Assembly (NCBI GenBank): GCA_036507695.1
Contig: DATCIR010000182.1
Span: 1 to 5,861, forward strand
Direction: 5' to 3'
DNA: 5,861 nt
Source of the DNA: JAKEGK01 sp036507695
Lineage (GTDB): Bacteria; Pseudomonadota; Gammaproteobacteria; SZUA-152
Shown here in pieces: positions 1-5,861 of the stretch; the stretch's first letter is position 1; every line of letters starts with the position of its first letter. Position numbers and translations under genes: made by a program. The notes beneath the pieces were generated by a model. That model searched no databases. It was given only the letters and a program-made list of their open reading frames with translations, and had not been told where the DNA came from.

Positions 1-2432
1 GCGAATTCGAAAACATCATCCTGCGCGCCGGGCCGGATGGCTCGACACTGCGTCTACGGGACGTCGCGCGTGTTGAATTGGGTTCTAAGGACTACGAATT
101 TATCGGCCGCGTGAACGGCAAACAAGCCACGCTGGTTGGCATTTTCCTGGCGCCGGGCGCCAACGCGCTCGAGGTCGCCGATAATGTCACGCGAACCGTC
201 GGCACGCTGGCGCGGCAGTTTCCCGATGGCATGGCCCACTCGGTGGTCTATGACACCACGCGTTTTGTCAAGGTATCGATCCGCGAAGTGGTGAAAACCC
301 TGGCTGAGGCAATGCTGTTGGTGTTCCTGGTGGTGTTTGTATTCCTGCAGAACTGGCGCGCCACCTTGATCCCGTTTGCCGCAGTGCCGGTATCGTTGAT
401 CGGTACGTTCGCCGGCCTCCACTTACTGGGCTACTCCATTAACACATTAACGTTGTTCGGCATGGTATTGTCGATCGGTATCGTCGTGGACGACGCCATC
501 GTGGTGTTGGAAAATGTCGAGCGCATTATGCACGAGCAAGGCGCGCCAGCGCGTGAGGCGGCGGTCAAAGCGATGCAGGAAGTATCCAATCCCATTGTCG
601 CGATTGTGCTGGTACTGTGCGCGGTGTTCGTGCCGATCGCCTTTCTCGGCGGCCTGGCTGGTGAACTCTACCGCCAGTTCGCGGTATCCATTTCCGTCGC
701 GGTGGTGATTTCCGGTTTCGTGGCGCTCACACTGACACCTTCGTTGTGTGTGCTCATTCTCAAGCACGAGCACAAGCGTCCCGGACGCGTGTTTTCCTGG
801 TTCAACCAGCAATTCCAGCGCGTTACCCAGCGCTACGCGGACGGTGTCGCCTGGATGATCCGCCGCGGCGGCATCGCGGCCGCATTATTCTTGACCATGG
901 TGGCCATTACGGCAGGCCTTTGGCAAATCACACCCGGCAGCCTGGTTCCGGATGAAGACCAGGGTTTTTACATCGCCGCGGTTATCCTGCCCGACGGCGC
1001 GTCACTCGAACGCACCGACAAGGTCGTCGGCGAAGTGCTAGACGCCATCAAATCCAATCCTGTTAACGAAGACGCAGTGGCGTTTACCGGCTTCGATTTT
1101 CTCGCCGGTTACTTCCGCAATAATGCCGCGACCATCTTTGTCACCCAGAAGCACTGGGATGACCGCGACGCGGGTACGCAACAAATGGTGGGCGATCTGT
1201 TCATGAGAACCGCGCATATCAAAGAAGCGCTGGTGTTCGCGTTCGGTCCGCCGGCGATTTTCGGGCTCGGACAGGCCGGTGGTTTCGAGCTTTACCTGCA
1301 AAACCACGGCGAAGGCGGGCCGCAGCGGCTGGCCGAGGTCCTGAATCAATTCCAGCAACGCGTCGGCAGCGATCCTATGCTGGCTTTTGCACAGACATTG
1401 TGGCGGCCAAATACTCCGCAACTGCACGTGGACGTAGATCGCGAGAAAGCCAAGGCGCTCGGCGTGTCACTGCAGGAGTTGTACGGCGCGCTCGCGGCGA
1501 CACTCGGCAGCTACTATGTTAACGACTTTAATAAGTTCGGGCGCACCTGGCAGGTGGTGATGTCAGCCGAACCCGCCTACCGCAACAAGCCCGGCGCGGT
1601 TGAGGATATCTATGTGCGCTCCATCGATGGCAACATGGTGCCGTTAAACGTATTAGCACAAGTGAAGTATTCCTCCGGCCCCGACCTGCTCACGCGCTTT
1701 AACAATCTGCCGGCGGTGAAACTGTTCGGTCAGGGCGCGCCCGGCGTATCGTCCGGCCAGGCGATCGAGGTCGCGGAACGCATCGCCGAAGATGTATTGC
1801 CGGCGGATTTCAGTTTTGACTGGGGCGGCGCATCGTATCAGGAAAAACGCTCCGGTGGCACATCGGTACTGGCGTTGGGGCTGGCGGTGGTGATGGTGTT
1901 CCTGATACTCGCCGCTCTCTACAGCAAGTGGTCACTGCCGTTTTCCGTGTTGCTGGCTCTGCCGTTCGGCACCTTCGGCGCGCTCGCCGCCGTATGGCTG
2001 CGCGGATTTAATAACGACGTTTATTTCCAGATCGGCCTGGTGACCCTGCTCGGCCTCGCCGCCAAGAACGCCATCCTGATTGTTGAATATGCCTTGTTGA
2101 AATACAAGGAAGGCATGTCCGCGTCCGCGGCGTCACTGGAAGCGGCGCGCCTGCGTTTTCGTCCGATTCTCATGACTTCACTCGCCTTTATTCTCGGCGT
2201 TCTGCCGCTGGCGCTATCCACTGGCGCCGGCGCCGCGGCGCGCCAATCCGCCGGAACCGGTGTCATGGGCGGCATGCTGGCGGCGACTTTCCTGGCGATT
2301 TTTTTCGTACCGCTGTTCTTCAAGCTCGTGACCGACCTGCATTGGAAAGAGCGGCGTTCCACAGCGGAACTCAAAACCGAGATTGAACAGCACAAATTGC
2401 AGGCGCGCAAAACAGCACTGGACATGCAATGA
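1..2432 (+). CDS. RND multidrug efflux permease, HAE1 (AcrB/MexB-like), 5'-truncated by window edge
   Basis: This is the inner-membrane pump of a tripartite efflux system. The family takes amphiphilic drugs from the periplasm or outer leaflet in exchange for protons and passes them through an adaptor to an outer-membrane channel. The frame is open from base 3, and the first residues (EFENIILRAGPDGS) match the region near residue 245 of AcrB, so about 240 residues are missing and about 809 remain. Visible hallmarks are the FVKVSIREVVKTL and FLQNWRATLIP region before and in TM2, the TM4 proton-relay pair GIVVDDAIVVLENVER (Asp-Asp at 489-494), and the TM10 relay lysine in GLAAKNAILIVEYAL (Lys at 2064-2066). 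The second periplasmic half and TM8-12 follow, and a charged tail ends at TGA. No frameshift is seen, so it should be functional if the upstream part is intact. An adaptor gene would be expected upstream. Substrate cannot be read from the sequence. Confidence 0.96.
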   Translation, partial: EFENIILRAGPDGSTLRLRDVARVELGSKDYEFIGRVNGKQATLVGIFLAPGANALEVADNVTRTVGTLARQFPDGMAHSVVYDTTRFVKVSIREVVKTLAEAMLLVFLVVFVFLQNWRATLIPFAAVPVSLIGTFAGLHLLGYSINTLTLFGMVLSIGIVVDDAIVVLENVERIMHEQGAPAREAAVKAMQEVSNPIVAIVLVLCAVFVPIAFLGGLAGELYRQFAVSISVAVVISGFVALTLTPSLCVLILKHEHKRPGRVFSWFNQQFQRVTQRYADGVAWMIRRGGIAAALFLTMVAITAGLWQITPGSLVPDEDQGFYIAAVILPDGASLERTDKVVGEVLDAIKSNPVNEDAVAFTGFDFLAGYFRNNAATIFVTQKHWDDRDAGTQQMVGDLFMRTAHIKEALVFAFGPPAIFGLGQAGGFELYLQNHGEGGPQRLAEVLNQFQQRVGSDPMLAFAQTLWRPNTPQLHVDVDREKAKALGVSLQELYGALAATLGSYYVNDFNKFGRTWQVVMSAEPAYRNKPGAVEDIYVRSIDGNMVPLNVLAQVKYSSGPDLLTRFNNLPAVKLFGQGAPGVSSGQAIEVAERIAEDVLPADFSFDWGGASYQEKRSGGTSVLALGLAVVMVFLILAALYSKWSLPFSVLLALPFGTFGALAAVWLRGFNNDVYFQIGLVTLLGLAAKNAILIVEYALLKYKEGMSASAASLEAARLRFRPILMTSLAFILGVLPLALSTGAGAAARQSAGTGVMGGMLAATFLAIFFVPLFFKLVTDLHWKERRSTAELKTEIEQHKLQARKTALDMQ

Positions 2433-2544
2433 ATTAACAGCGCATAAGCTCTGATATTTTTTTAAGAAGGAGGTCCAGCCGGTCCCCTGTTATTTTAACT
2501 TATCTCCTCAGGGGCAGATGGTTCACTGGTTACCTCTAACGAAT

Positions 2545-3978
2545 TTAAAGCAAAACCAGTTTGGCGATCGATGCAACCACGTTTACAATGGACGGCGCTA
2601 TGGATTCAAGCGCCTTAGCAGCCTCGGTGAGCCCTTTGGTGGTGATTTCCAGGAACGACCGGTCCGGTTTTGCCTTGGCGACTTCAGACGCGACCAGATC
2701 GGCGGTCTGCGCCACGCGAGCCGCGTCTTCCGGCTTGGTTTTCTCCGCCCGGGCGAGTGCCTCTTCGAGCTGCTTGAATAGGTTCTGTAACTCGGAGCGT
2801 TGTGCTTCCCCGACCGCCGTGGCGCCTTCAATCTTTAACGTCGCATTTTTTAACGTGGATTTAACATTTACTATGCCACCGACATTGCTTACGTTAATCG
2901 TATCTTGAGACATATTGAACTCCTTGGCCTGGATGTTGTAAATAGTCGTTCTTTCCGCCACCGGCAGCGATTTGTTTTGAGTGCCATTCTTTTCCCTTCC
3001 CCATAACACGGTCGGATCGAGTATGTGATGCTCGGTAAAGATCCGGTCGGTATCGTCATACTCCGACAACACCTCGCACGCGCCAAAATAGTGGGCAACT
3101 TCCGTCTTCAGTGCGCCGCGTTCGGTGGAGATGTCATTGGGATTGGCCAGGTCCAGGAAATGACTCACGACGCGTTCATCCTTGCCGTCGATAATGGCCA
3201 CCCATATATCACCGTCAAGATAGCGCGCCCGTGAGATAGGTTGGACCATGGTCGGGTCAGAGTCACCGGCACCGTCGATCTGCAGCGCGAAACGTGGCAT
3301 CAACCCATCGACTGGCGCGTCCTTGAAATAGTCGTAGAGGCTGATGTCGTGCAGAAACTGCATAACAAAATTCTCGGGCATGGGCAGCAGCCGGCCTATA
3401 ATCGCCGCTTCGATGACGTCCTGGCTGGATGTATTATGCAACATGGCATGCTCAATCACTTTGTGATAATACGTTGTCTCGACAAATAGCGGAATGGCGT
3501 TGCGCACGATGCTGTGATACAGGCCCAGGAATACATAGGGCATCTCATCGGGCGATAGACGAATGACCATTTGCCCCGCACTGAATGCCAAAAAGGCGTC
3601 AAGGGTCGTTGGACTTTCTGAACGCCCCGACTCCTGGATGGATTTCTGGATTTTGTCGTAATTGCGGCGAATGTACCGATGAATATCGCGCTTGCCCCAG
3701 GGGTCCCCCGGCAACACCGGCGCAAATGTCGAGATCGCCCCTCTTATCGCGATATATTGTTCCGGCGGCATTTTGGGGTTCCAACGACGTGCCGCCTTCC
3801 AAAAGTCCGTTATGGTTGCAAATTCGGTTGTTTGAATGTCCTGATCGACATAGCGGCTCTTGATTCTGGCCGTAGAGTTAATATAGGAAACAAAGTGTGA
3901 AAGATAGCTTGTTACAAAGCCGGACTTTGTAGCAGCACTGTCTTTGGCATCGGTTTTGGTATCCATGTCATCTGACAT
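2545..3978 (-). CDS. Uncharacterised 477-aa protein with helical C-terminal module and nested internal start
   Basis: I do not recognise a family for the main body. From the ATG at 3978, AAAAGG sits 9 nt upstream. The alternative Met5 has no ribosome binding site, so the first ATG is preferred. Residues 1-20 are polar. Residues about 21-345 are mixed alpha/beta with many aromatics (for example FWKAARRWNP near 59-68 and GDPWGKRDIHRYIRRNY near 91-107). No Walker, protease, nuclease or helix-turn-helix motif is visible. From residue 356 the character changes. First comes a beta-prone stretch of alternating hydrophobics (INVSNVGGIVNVKS). Then come amphipathic, Glu/Lys/Ala-rich helices (about 391-437), the segment KPDRSFLEITTKGLTEAAKA, and a hydrophobic C-terminus (SIVNVVASIAKLVLL) that could contact membrane or pack in an oligomer. 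The C-terminal pattern recalls modules I associate, from memory, with bacterial conflict-type proteins; that is inference only. The gene is convergent with the pump gene (112-bp gap) and divergent from the DUF1028 gene. No partner gene is visible. Confidence 0.85.
   Translation of the reverse strand: MSDDMDTKTDAKDSAATKSGFVTSYLSHFVSYINSTARIKSRYVDQDIQTTEFATITDFWKAARRWNPKMPPEQYIAIRGAISTFAPVLPGDPWGKRDIHRYIRRNYDKIQKSIQESGRSESPTTLDAFLAFSAGQMVIRLSPDEMPYVFLGLYHSIVRNAIPLFVETTYYHKVIEHAMLHNTSSQDVIEAAIIGRLLPMPENFVMQFLHDISLYDYFKDAPVDGLMPRFALQIDGAGDSDPTMVQPISRARYLDGDIWVAIIDGKDERVVSHFLDLANPNDISTERGALKTEVAHYFGACEVLSEYDDTDRIFTEHHILDPTVLWGREKNGTQNKSLPVAERTTIYNIQAKEFNMSQDTINVSNVGGIVNVKSTLKNATLKIEGATAVGEAQRSELQNLFKQLEEALARAEKTKPEDAARVAQTADLVASEVAKAKPDRSFLEITTKGLTEAAKALESIAPSIVNVVASIAKLVLL
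2911..2925 (-). promoter_or_regulatory. Strong internal ribosome binding site and ATG within the 477-aa gene
   Basis: On the minus strand the sequence reads AAGGAG (2925-2920), a 6-nt spacer TTCAAT, then ATG (2913-2911), in frame with the 477-aa gene at Met356. The match and spacing are better than at the gene's own start. Initiation here would give a 122-residue protein beginning MSQDTINVSN and ending at the same TAA (2545-2547). The site coincides with a clear change of sequence character, so it could be a nested start for a separate subunit, or the old start of a second gene that became fused to the first. A chance match from the codons for Lys-Glu (AAG GAG) remains possible. Confidence 0.5.
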
Positions 3979-4021
3979 TTATATATGCCTTTTACTCGTA
4001 TCTCGATCGGAAAAAGAAAGG

Positions 4022-4148
4022 AAAAAGGAGACGCTTCCCTTTTCTACCGGGTGATGTGGTGGGGGACTCCGGCTGAGACATGCCTGGCTTGTCTGGGCGT
4101 GAGGCAAATCTACCTCACATGTCATTAAAAGGGAAGTGTCCCCTTTTA
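4022..4148. repeat. BIME/REP-like palindromic element: two inverted 22-nt arms around a structured core
   Basis: The left arm (4022-4043) and right arm (4127-4148) are inverted copies matching at 19 of 22 positions. Each arm is itself a small palindrome; in the right arm AAAAGGG pairs with CCCTTTT around a 7-nt loop. The core holds two further perfect stems: AGACA/TGTCT (4076-4080 with 4090-4094) and GTGAGG/CCTCAC (4099-4104 with 4113-4118). A weaker CCGG/CCGG pairing lies at 4047-4050 with 4069-4072. Two inverted REP-type units around a spacer is the BIME arrangement associated with REP-associated tyrosine transposases (IS200/IS605-like TnpA). No such transposase gene is in the window, so the element would have been moved in trans. 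It lies in the divergent gap, 43 bp upstream of the 477-aa gene, and could affect that gene's transcription. Confidence 0.7.
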
Positions 4149-4238
4149 CCAAACAAAAGAGTCAAAGCCTATCGTAGAGTCCGATAAACTTGTCGAATAC
4201 TGCCGGGATAAGCTTATAACCGCAGAACGCCTTTATGG

Positions 4239-4267
4239 TTGCAAAGATATCAATATCCCCGTATAAC
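4239..4267 (+). promoter_or_regulatory. Putative sigma-70 promoter for the DUF1028 gene
   Basis: A TTGCAA box (4239-4244, four of six consensus bases) and a TATAAC box (4262-4267, five of six) are separated by exactly 17 nt. They lie about 35 nt upstream of the TTG start of the DUF1028 gene, leaving a short 5' leader. No operator-like dyad is seen between them. Prediction from sequence only. Confidence 0.4.
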
Positions 4268-4302
4268 CACAAATGCCTAACTAAATCACCCTTGAGTTAA
4301 TT

Positions 4303-5271
4303 TTGAGCGCAAATTTCACATATTCTATTATCGCTATCGATAAGGAACGGAATGAAATAGGTGCCGCTGTACAGTCTCATGCATTCTGCGCCGGTTTGAG
4401 CGTACCCTGGGTACAAACCAATATTGGCGCACTGGTAACGCAAGCCTCAGTTACACCTGAGTTAAGGGCAGCGGCGATCGAATTGCTTGAATCTGGCGAC
4501 TTAACTCAGCATAACCTTGAAAATATTGTGGCAAAACATCTCACCGGTGCTGAAACACAAATCGCGCTGATGGATGTCTCTGGCAATATTGCGGCTTACA
4601 CCGGGCATGACTGCCTTGCGTTTGCCGGTCATTATATCGGCGACAGCTGTTCCGCGCAGGGTAATCTCCTGGCACAAGACCAGGTTTGGAGAGCGATGGG
4701 AGAAGCCTACAGCGATAGCCAGGGAAAAGACCTGGGTGAGCGACTATTAGTGGCACTGGATATAGCTCAAGACTGCTCGGGCGATTTCAGGGGAAAACGT
4801 TCAGCTGGGTTACGAATTGTGCAACTGAAATCTGAAAGTAAGCCAGGACGATATACGGACAGTATTCATGATTTGCGCGTAGACGACCATGCCGAGCCGC
4901 TAATCGAACTTCGCCGCCTGTATAAAATATCCTGCGCATCCAGAAAATGGTATAACGCCATGGAAATACTCACGGTTAATGCATCACCAGAAGATCAGCA
5001 GGATTCCAGGCCTGCTGATTTAAATGCGGTATATAATCAATCTCTCACGCTTTATCAGCAAGCCCTGACCGATTTTAATTTGCTGTCAAAAGATACTGAA
5101 TGGGTACAGTTCTGGTATGCCGTACAGGTAGCAAAATCAGGTAAACTGGCTGAAGCGGAAAAACTGATATCAAAAGTGCTTAAGCACAATTCACGTTATA
5201 TTGAGCTACTTAACCGTTTACAAAAAAACAATAGCTATCAGTATCTAAACAAACTGAAACTGCCAAATTAA
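4303..5271 (+). CDS. DUF1028 family protein (Ntn-hydrolase-like) with helical C-terminal extension
   Basis: The DUF1028 core fills residues 5-207. Recognisable blocks are FTYSIIAID (5-13), GAAVQSHAF (20-28), VPW (34-36), GALVTQA (42-48), AAYTG (97-101), SAQGNLLA (117-124), GDFRGKRSAGL (160-170) and DLRVDDHAEPLIELRRL (190-206). The family is predicted to adopt an Ntn-hydrolase fold, but its reaction is not established. Residues about 240-310 form a TPR-like helical extension (WVQFWYAVQVAKSGKLAEAEKLISKVL), as in longer family members. There is no signal peptide, so it is probably cytoplasmic. The start is TTG: the frame is closed at 4282-4284, there is no ATG or GTG between, and the protein begins where family members usually begin. 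A weak GAG (4294-4296) lies 6 nt upstream, so expression may be modest. The gene is more A+T-rich than the pump gene. It appears monocistronic, with no neighbour suggesting a substrate. Confidence 0.9.
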   Translation: MSANFTYSIIAIDKERNEIGAAVQSHAFCAGLSVPWVQTNIGALVTQASVTPELRAAAIELLESGDLTQHNLENIVAKHLTGAETQIALMDVSGNIAAYTGHDCLAFAGHYIGDSCSAQGNLLAQDQVWRAMGEAYSDSQGKDLGERLLVALDIAQDCSGDFRGKRSAGLRIVQLKSESKPGRYTDSIHDLRVDDHAEPLIELRRLYKISCASRKWYNAMEILTVNASPEDQQDSRPADLNAVYNQSLTLYQQALTDFNLLSKDTEWVQFWYAVQVAKSGKLAEAEKLISKVLKHNSRYIELLNRLQKNNSYQYLNKLKLPN

Positions 5272-5300
5272 CTTGAATTGATTTTAATTCTTGTGATAAA

Positions 5301-5492
5301 TCAAATTATTCCTTCTTCATACTCCTCTTCTACTATCTCAGTTACTCCACGCGCATCAGGGTCATTGACGTATTCGTCGATTAATCTCGCTACCTCCGAT
5401 ACGGTACGTAATGAAAAGAGCTTTTCTATAGGTATTTCTATTTGAAACTCTTCCTGGACATGATTCAATATTTTAATTATTACCCGTAAACC
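5301..5492 (-). pseudogene. C-terminal remnant of an acyl/peptidyl carrier (PP-binding) domain
   Basis: A 63-codon open frame on the minus strand runs from just after a TAA (5495-5493) to TGA (5303-5301) and has no ATG in frame. It reads GLRVIIKILNHVQEEF, then QIEIPIEKLFSLRTVSEVARL, then IDEYVND, with an acidic tail EIVEEEYEEGII. This is the pattern of helix II to the end of a carrier domain from NRPS/PKS systems: a hydrophobic helix, EEF.IEIP...LF...TV..VA.LI, and an acidic C-terminal tail. The fragment begins at or just after the place where the phosphopantetheinylated serine (G-x-S-L) should be, so the attachment site and the first half are gone. A TTG at codon 9 could start a 55-residue peptide, but with no modification site it could not act as a carrier. 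The truncation lies about 10 bp from an IS21-like end. The region is strongly A+T-rich, suggesting foreign origin and decay. Confidence 0.65.
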
Positions 5493-5502
5493 TTAATCTC
5501 TA

Positions 5503-5552
5503 GGGGGTCAATTTTATTGGCCAAAAGTGGTCAATTCTGGTGGCCATTGACA
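5503..5552. mobile_element. Solo IS21-family-like terminus (about 50 bp)
   Basis: Two direct copies of an 18-nt motif of the form GGTCAATT....TGGCCA lie at 5506-5523 and 5529-5546. They match at 15 of 18 positions with a 23-bp period, followed by the terminal dinucleotide CA (5551-5552). Read on the minus strand, it begins TGTCAATGGCC and contains AATTGACC twice, ending AATTGACCCCCTA. This resembles IS21-family ends, which carry TG...CA termini and multiple internal transposase-binding repeats. With CA as the outer edge, the body of the element should extend to the left, but there only the carrier-domain remnant is found. No istA or istB coding sequence is present, so it is a scar or a solo end. 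The family assignment is from memory of IS21 ends, not a search. Confidence 0.5.
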
Positions 5553-5560
5553 CCCATGGA

Positions 5561-5608
5561 TCTCGGCAACTGCTCCTGCGTTGCTCTCGGCACTTGCTCC
5601 ATGTATAC
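5561..5608. repeat. Two imperfect 24-nt tandem units
   Basis: Units begin at 5561 and 5585, each with TCTCGGCA followed two bases later by TGCTCC. The first 16 positions match at 14, after which the units diverge. They lie between the IS21-like end and the hairpin repeats, and they share the CTCC character of the latter. The role is unknown. Confidence 0.45.
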
Positions 5609-5647
5609 GCCACTCCAAACCCGCGTTAACACTCCAGGCAGTGCTCT

Positions 5648-5693
5648 ACCTCCTCCATCCGTGGAGTCGTACCTCCTGCATCCATGCAGTCGT
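5648..5693. repeat. Tandem pair of 23-nt hairpin repeats with a compensatory base-pair change
   Basis: Units at 5648-5670 and 5671-5693 are directly adjacent and match at 20 of 23 positions. Each has a 5-bp stem with a 4-nt loop: CTCCA-TCCG-TGGAG (5653-5666) and CTGCA-TCCA-TGCAG (5676-5689). Of the three differences, one is in the loop. The other two (unit positions 8 and 17) are the two sides of one base pair, C-G in the first unit and G-C in the second. The flanks ACCTC and TCGT are the same in both. Confidence 0.65.
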
Positions 5694-5787
5694 CCCAAGT
5701 TCTCGAATGCATCTCTTCATACATGCCACAGTTTAAGGTGAACTCCGCCGGTCCTTCACATCCTCGCCACTACCGGATGATCTTGTG

Positions 5788-5809
5788 TCGCCTACATGGA
5801 TGTAGGCGA
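5788..5809. repeat. Perfect 9-bp stem-loop with TGGA loop
   Basis: TCGCCTACA (5788-5796) pairs perfectly with TGTAGGCGA (5801-5809) around a 4-nt TGGA loop. Its centre, CATGGATG (5795-5802), is the exact reverse complement of the CATCCATG centre of the hairpin at 5676-5689, so it looks like an inverted member of the same hairpin family. It has no following T-run, so it is not a standard terminator on either strand. CCTCGCC at 5762-5768 could compete for pairing with GGCGAGG at 5805-5811. Confidence 0.6.
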
Positions 5810-5861
5810 GGGGCGATAGCAGGACGCGGTAGCTTTGCCTTCGGCGTACGTTAACACCCTC

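Noticed and set aside
447..812. Long minus-strand open frame within the pump gene (likewise 54-422, 1038-1427, 2021-2425)
   Set aside because: These are mirror frames of a GC-rich coding sequence. Their translations are rich in Arg, His and Gln, with no domain pattern.
2467..2474. Perfect AAGGAGGT Shine-Dalgarno sequence on the plus strand after the pump gene
   Set aside because: No ATG, GTG or TTG lies at a usable distance downstream. The nearest ATG (2518) is more than 40 nt away and opens only a frame antisense to the 477-aa gene.
2484..2514. CCCCTG/CAGGGG stem (2484-2489 with 2509-2514) between the convergent genes, considered as a bidirectional terminator
   Set aside because: The loop is 19 nt and no T-run follows on either strand. 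The T7 run at 2457-2463 has only a 3-bp stem before it.
2561..2908. Plus-strand frame of 115 codons opposite the end of the 477-aa gene
   Set aside because: It is antisense to the helical C-terminal module. Its Ala/Ser-rich translation is the usual shadow of such a region, and no ribosome binding site is seen.
4129..4266. Plus-strand open stretch of 45 codons ending TAA at 4264-4266, with a protein-like end (ESDKLVEYCRDKLITAERL)
   Set aside because: It has no ATG, starts inside the palindromic element and overlaps the predicted promoter. An open stretch of this length is not rare by chance. It might be a degraded gene end, but I cannot support it.
5278..5304. TTGATTT/AAATCAA stem after the DUF1028 gene, considered as a terminator
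   Set aside because: The stem is almost entirely A-T with a 13-nt loop and no proper T-run. Such pairings are common by chance in A+T-rich DNA.
5561..5693. CRISPR array
   Set aside because: The repeating units are adjacent without spacers and only two copies of each type exist.
5517..5741. Plus-strand open frame of 74 codons
   Set aside because: It runs through the IS21-like end and the short tandem and hairpin repeats. The translation is low-complexity and repeat-derived, with no ribosome binding site.

Overview
This window looks like an accessory or boundary region of a proteobacterial chromosome, most probably gammaproteobacterial. The basis is an AcrB-like HAE1 pump, REP/BIME-like palindromes and hairpin repeats built on a CATCCATG core. 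I cannot name a genus. Base composition changes along the window. The left third is GC-rich, efflux-type core sequence. The middle is intermediate, and the right part around 4150-5500 is clearly richer in A+T. The last 360 bases are repeat-dense and non-coding.

Layout: (1) 1-2432, plus strand, is the C-terminal three quarters of an RND multidrug efflux permease with its proton-relay residues intact; the window edge cuts its N-terminus. (2) 2433-2544 is a short convergent gap without a convincing terminator. (3) 2545-3978, minus strand, is a 477-residue protein I do not recognise. Inside it, exactly in front of Met356, lies an excellent ribosome binding site (AAGGAG, 6-nt spacing), so the gene may also make a free 122-residue C-terminal protein. 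(4) 3979-4302 is a divergent intergenic region holding a 127-bp palindromic REP/BIME-like element and a promoter-like sequence. (5) 4303-5271, plus strand, is a DUF1028 (Ntn-hydrolase-like) protein with a helical C-terminal extension, starting at TTG. (6) 5272-5861 has no intact gene. It holds the C-terminal remnant of an acyl/peptidyl carrier domain (minus strand), a solo IS21-like terminus directly beside the truncation point, then a cluster of short tandem and hairpin repeats, two of which show a compensatory base-pair change.

The genes do not form an obvious pathway. The pump probably belongs to an adaptor-pump operon lying to the left. The 477-residue gene and the DUF1028 gene are divergently arranged, separately transcribed units. 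The right end looks like a site of repeated insertion and deletion. The best candidate for something undescribed is the minus-strand gene with the nested internal start. The next most interesting features are the carrier/IS21 scar and the covarying hairpin repeats.
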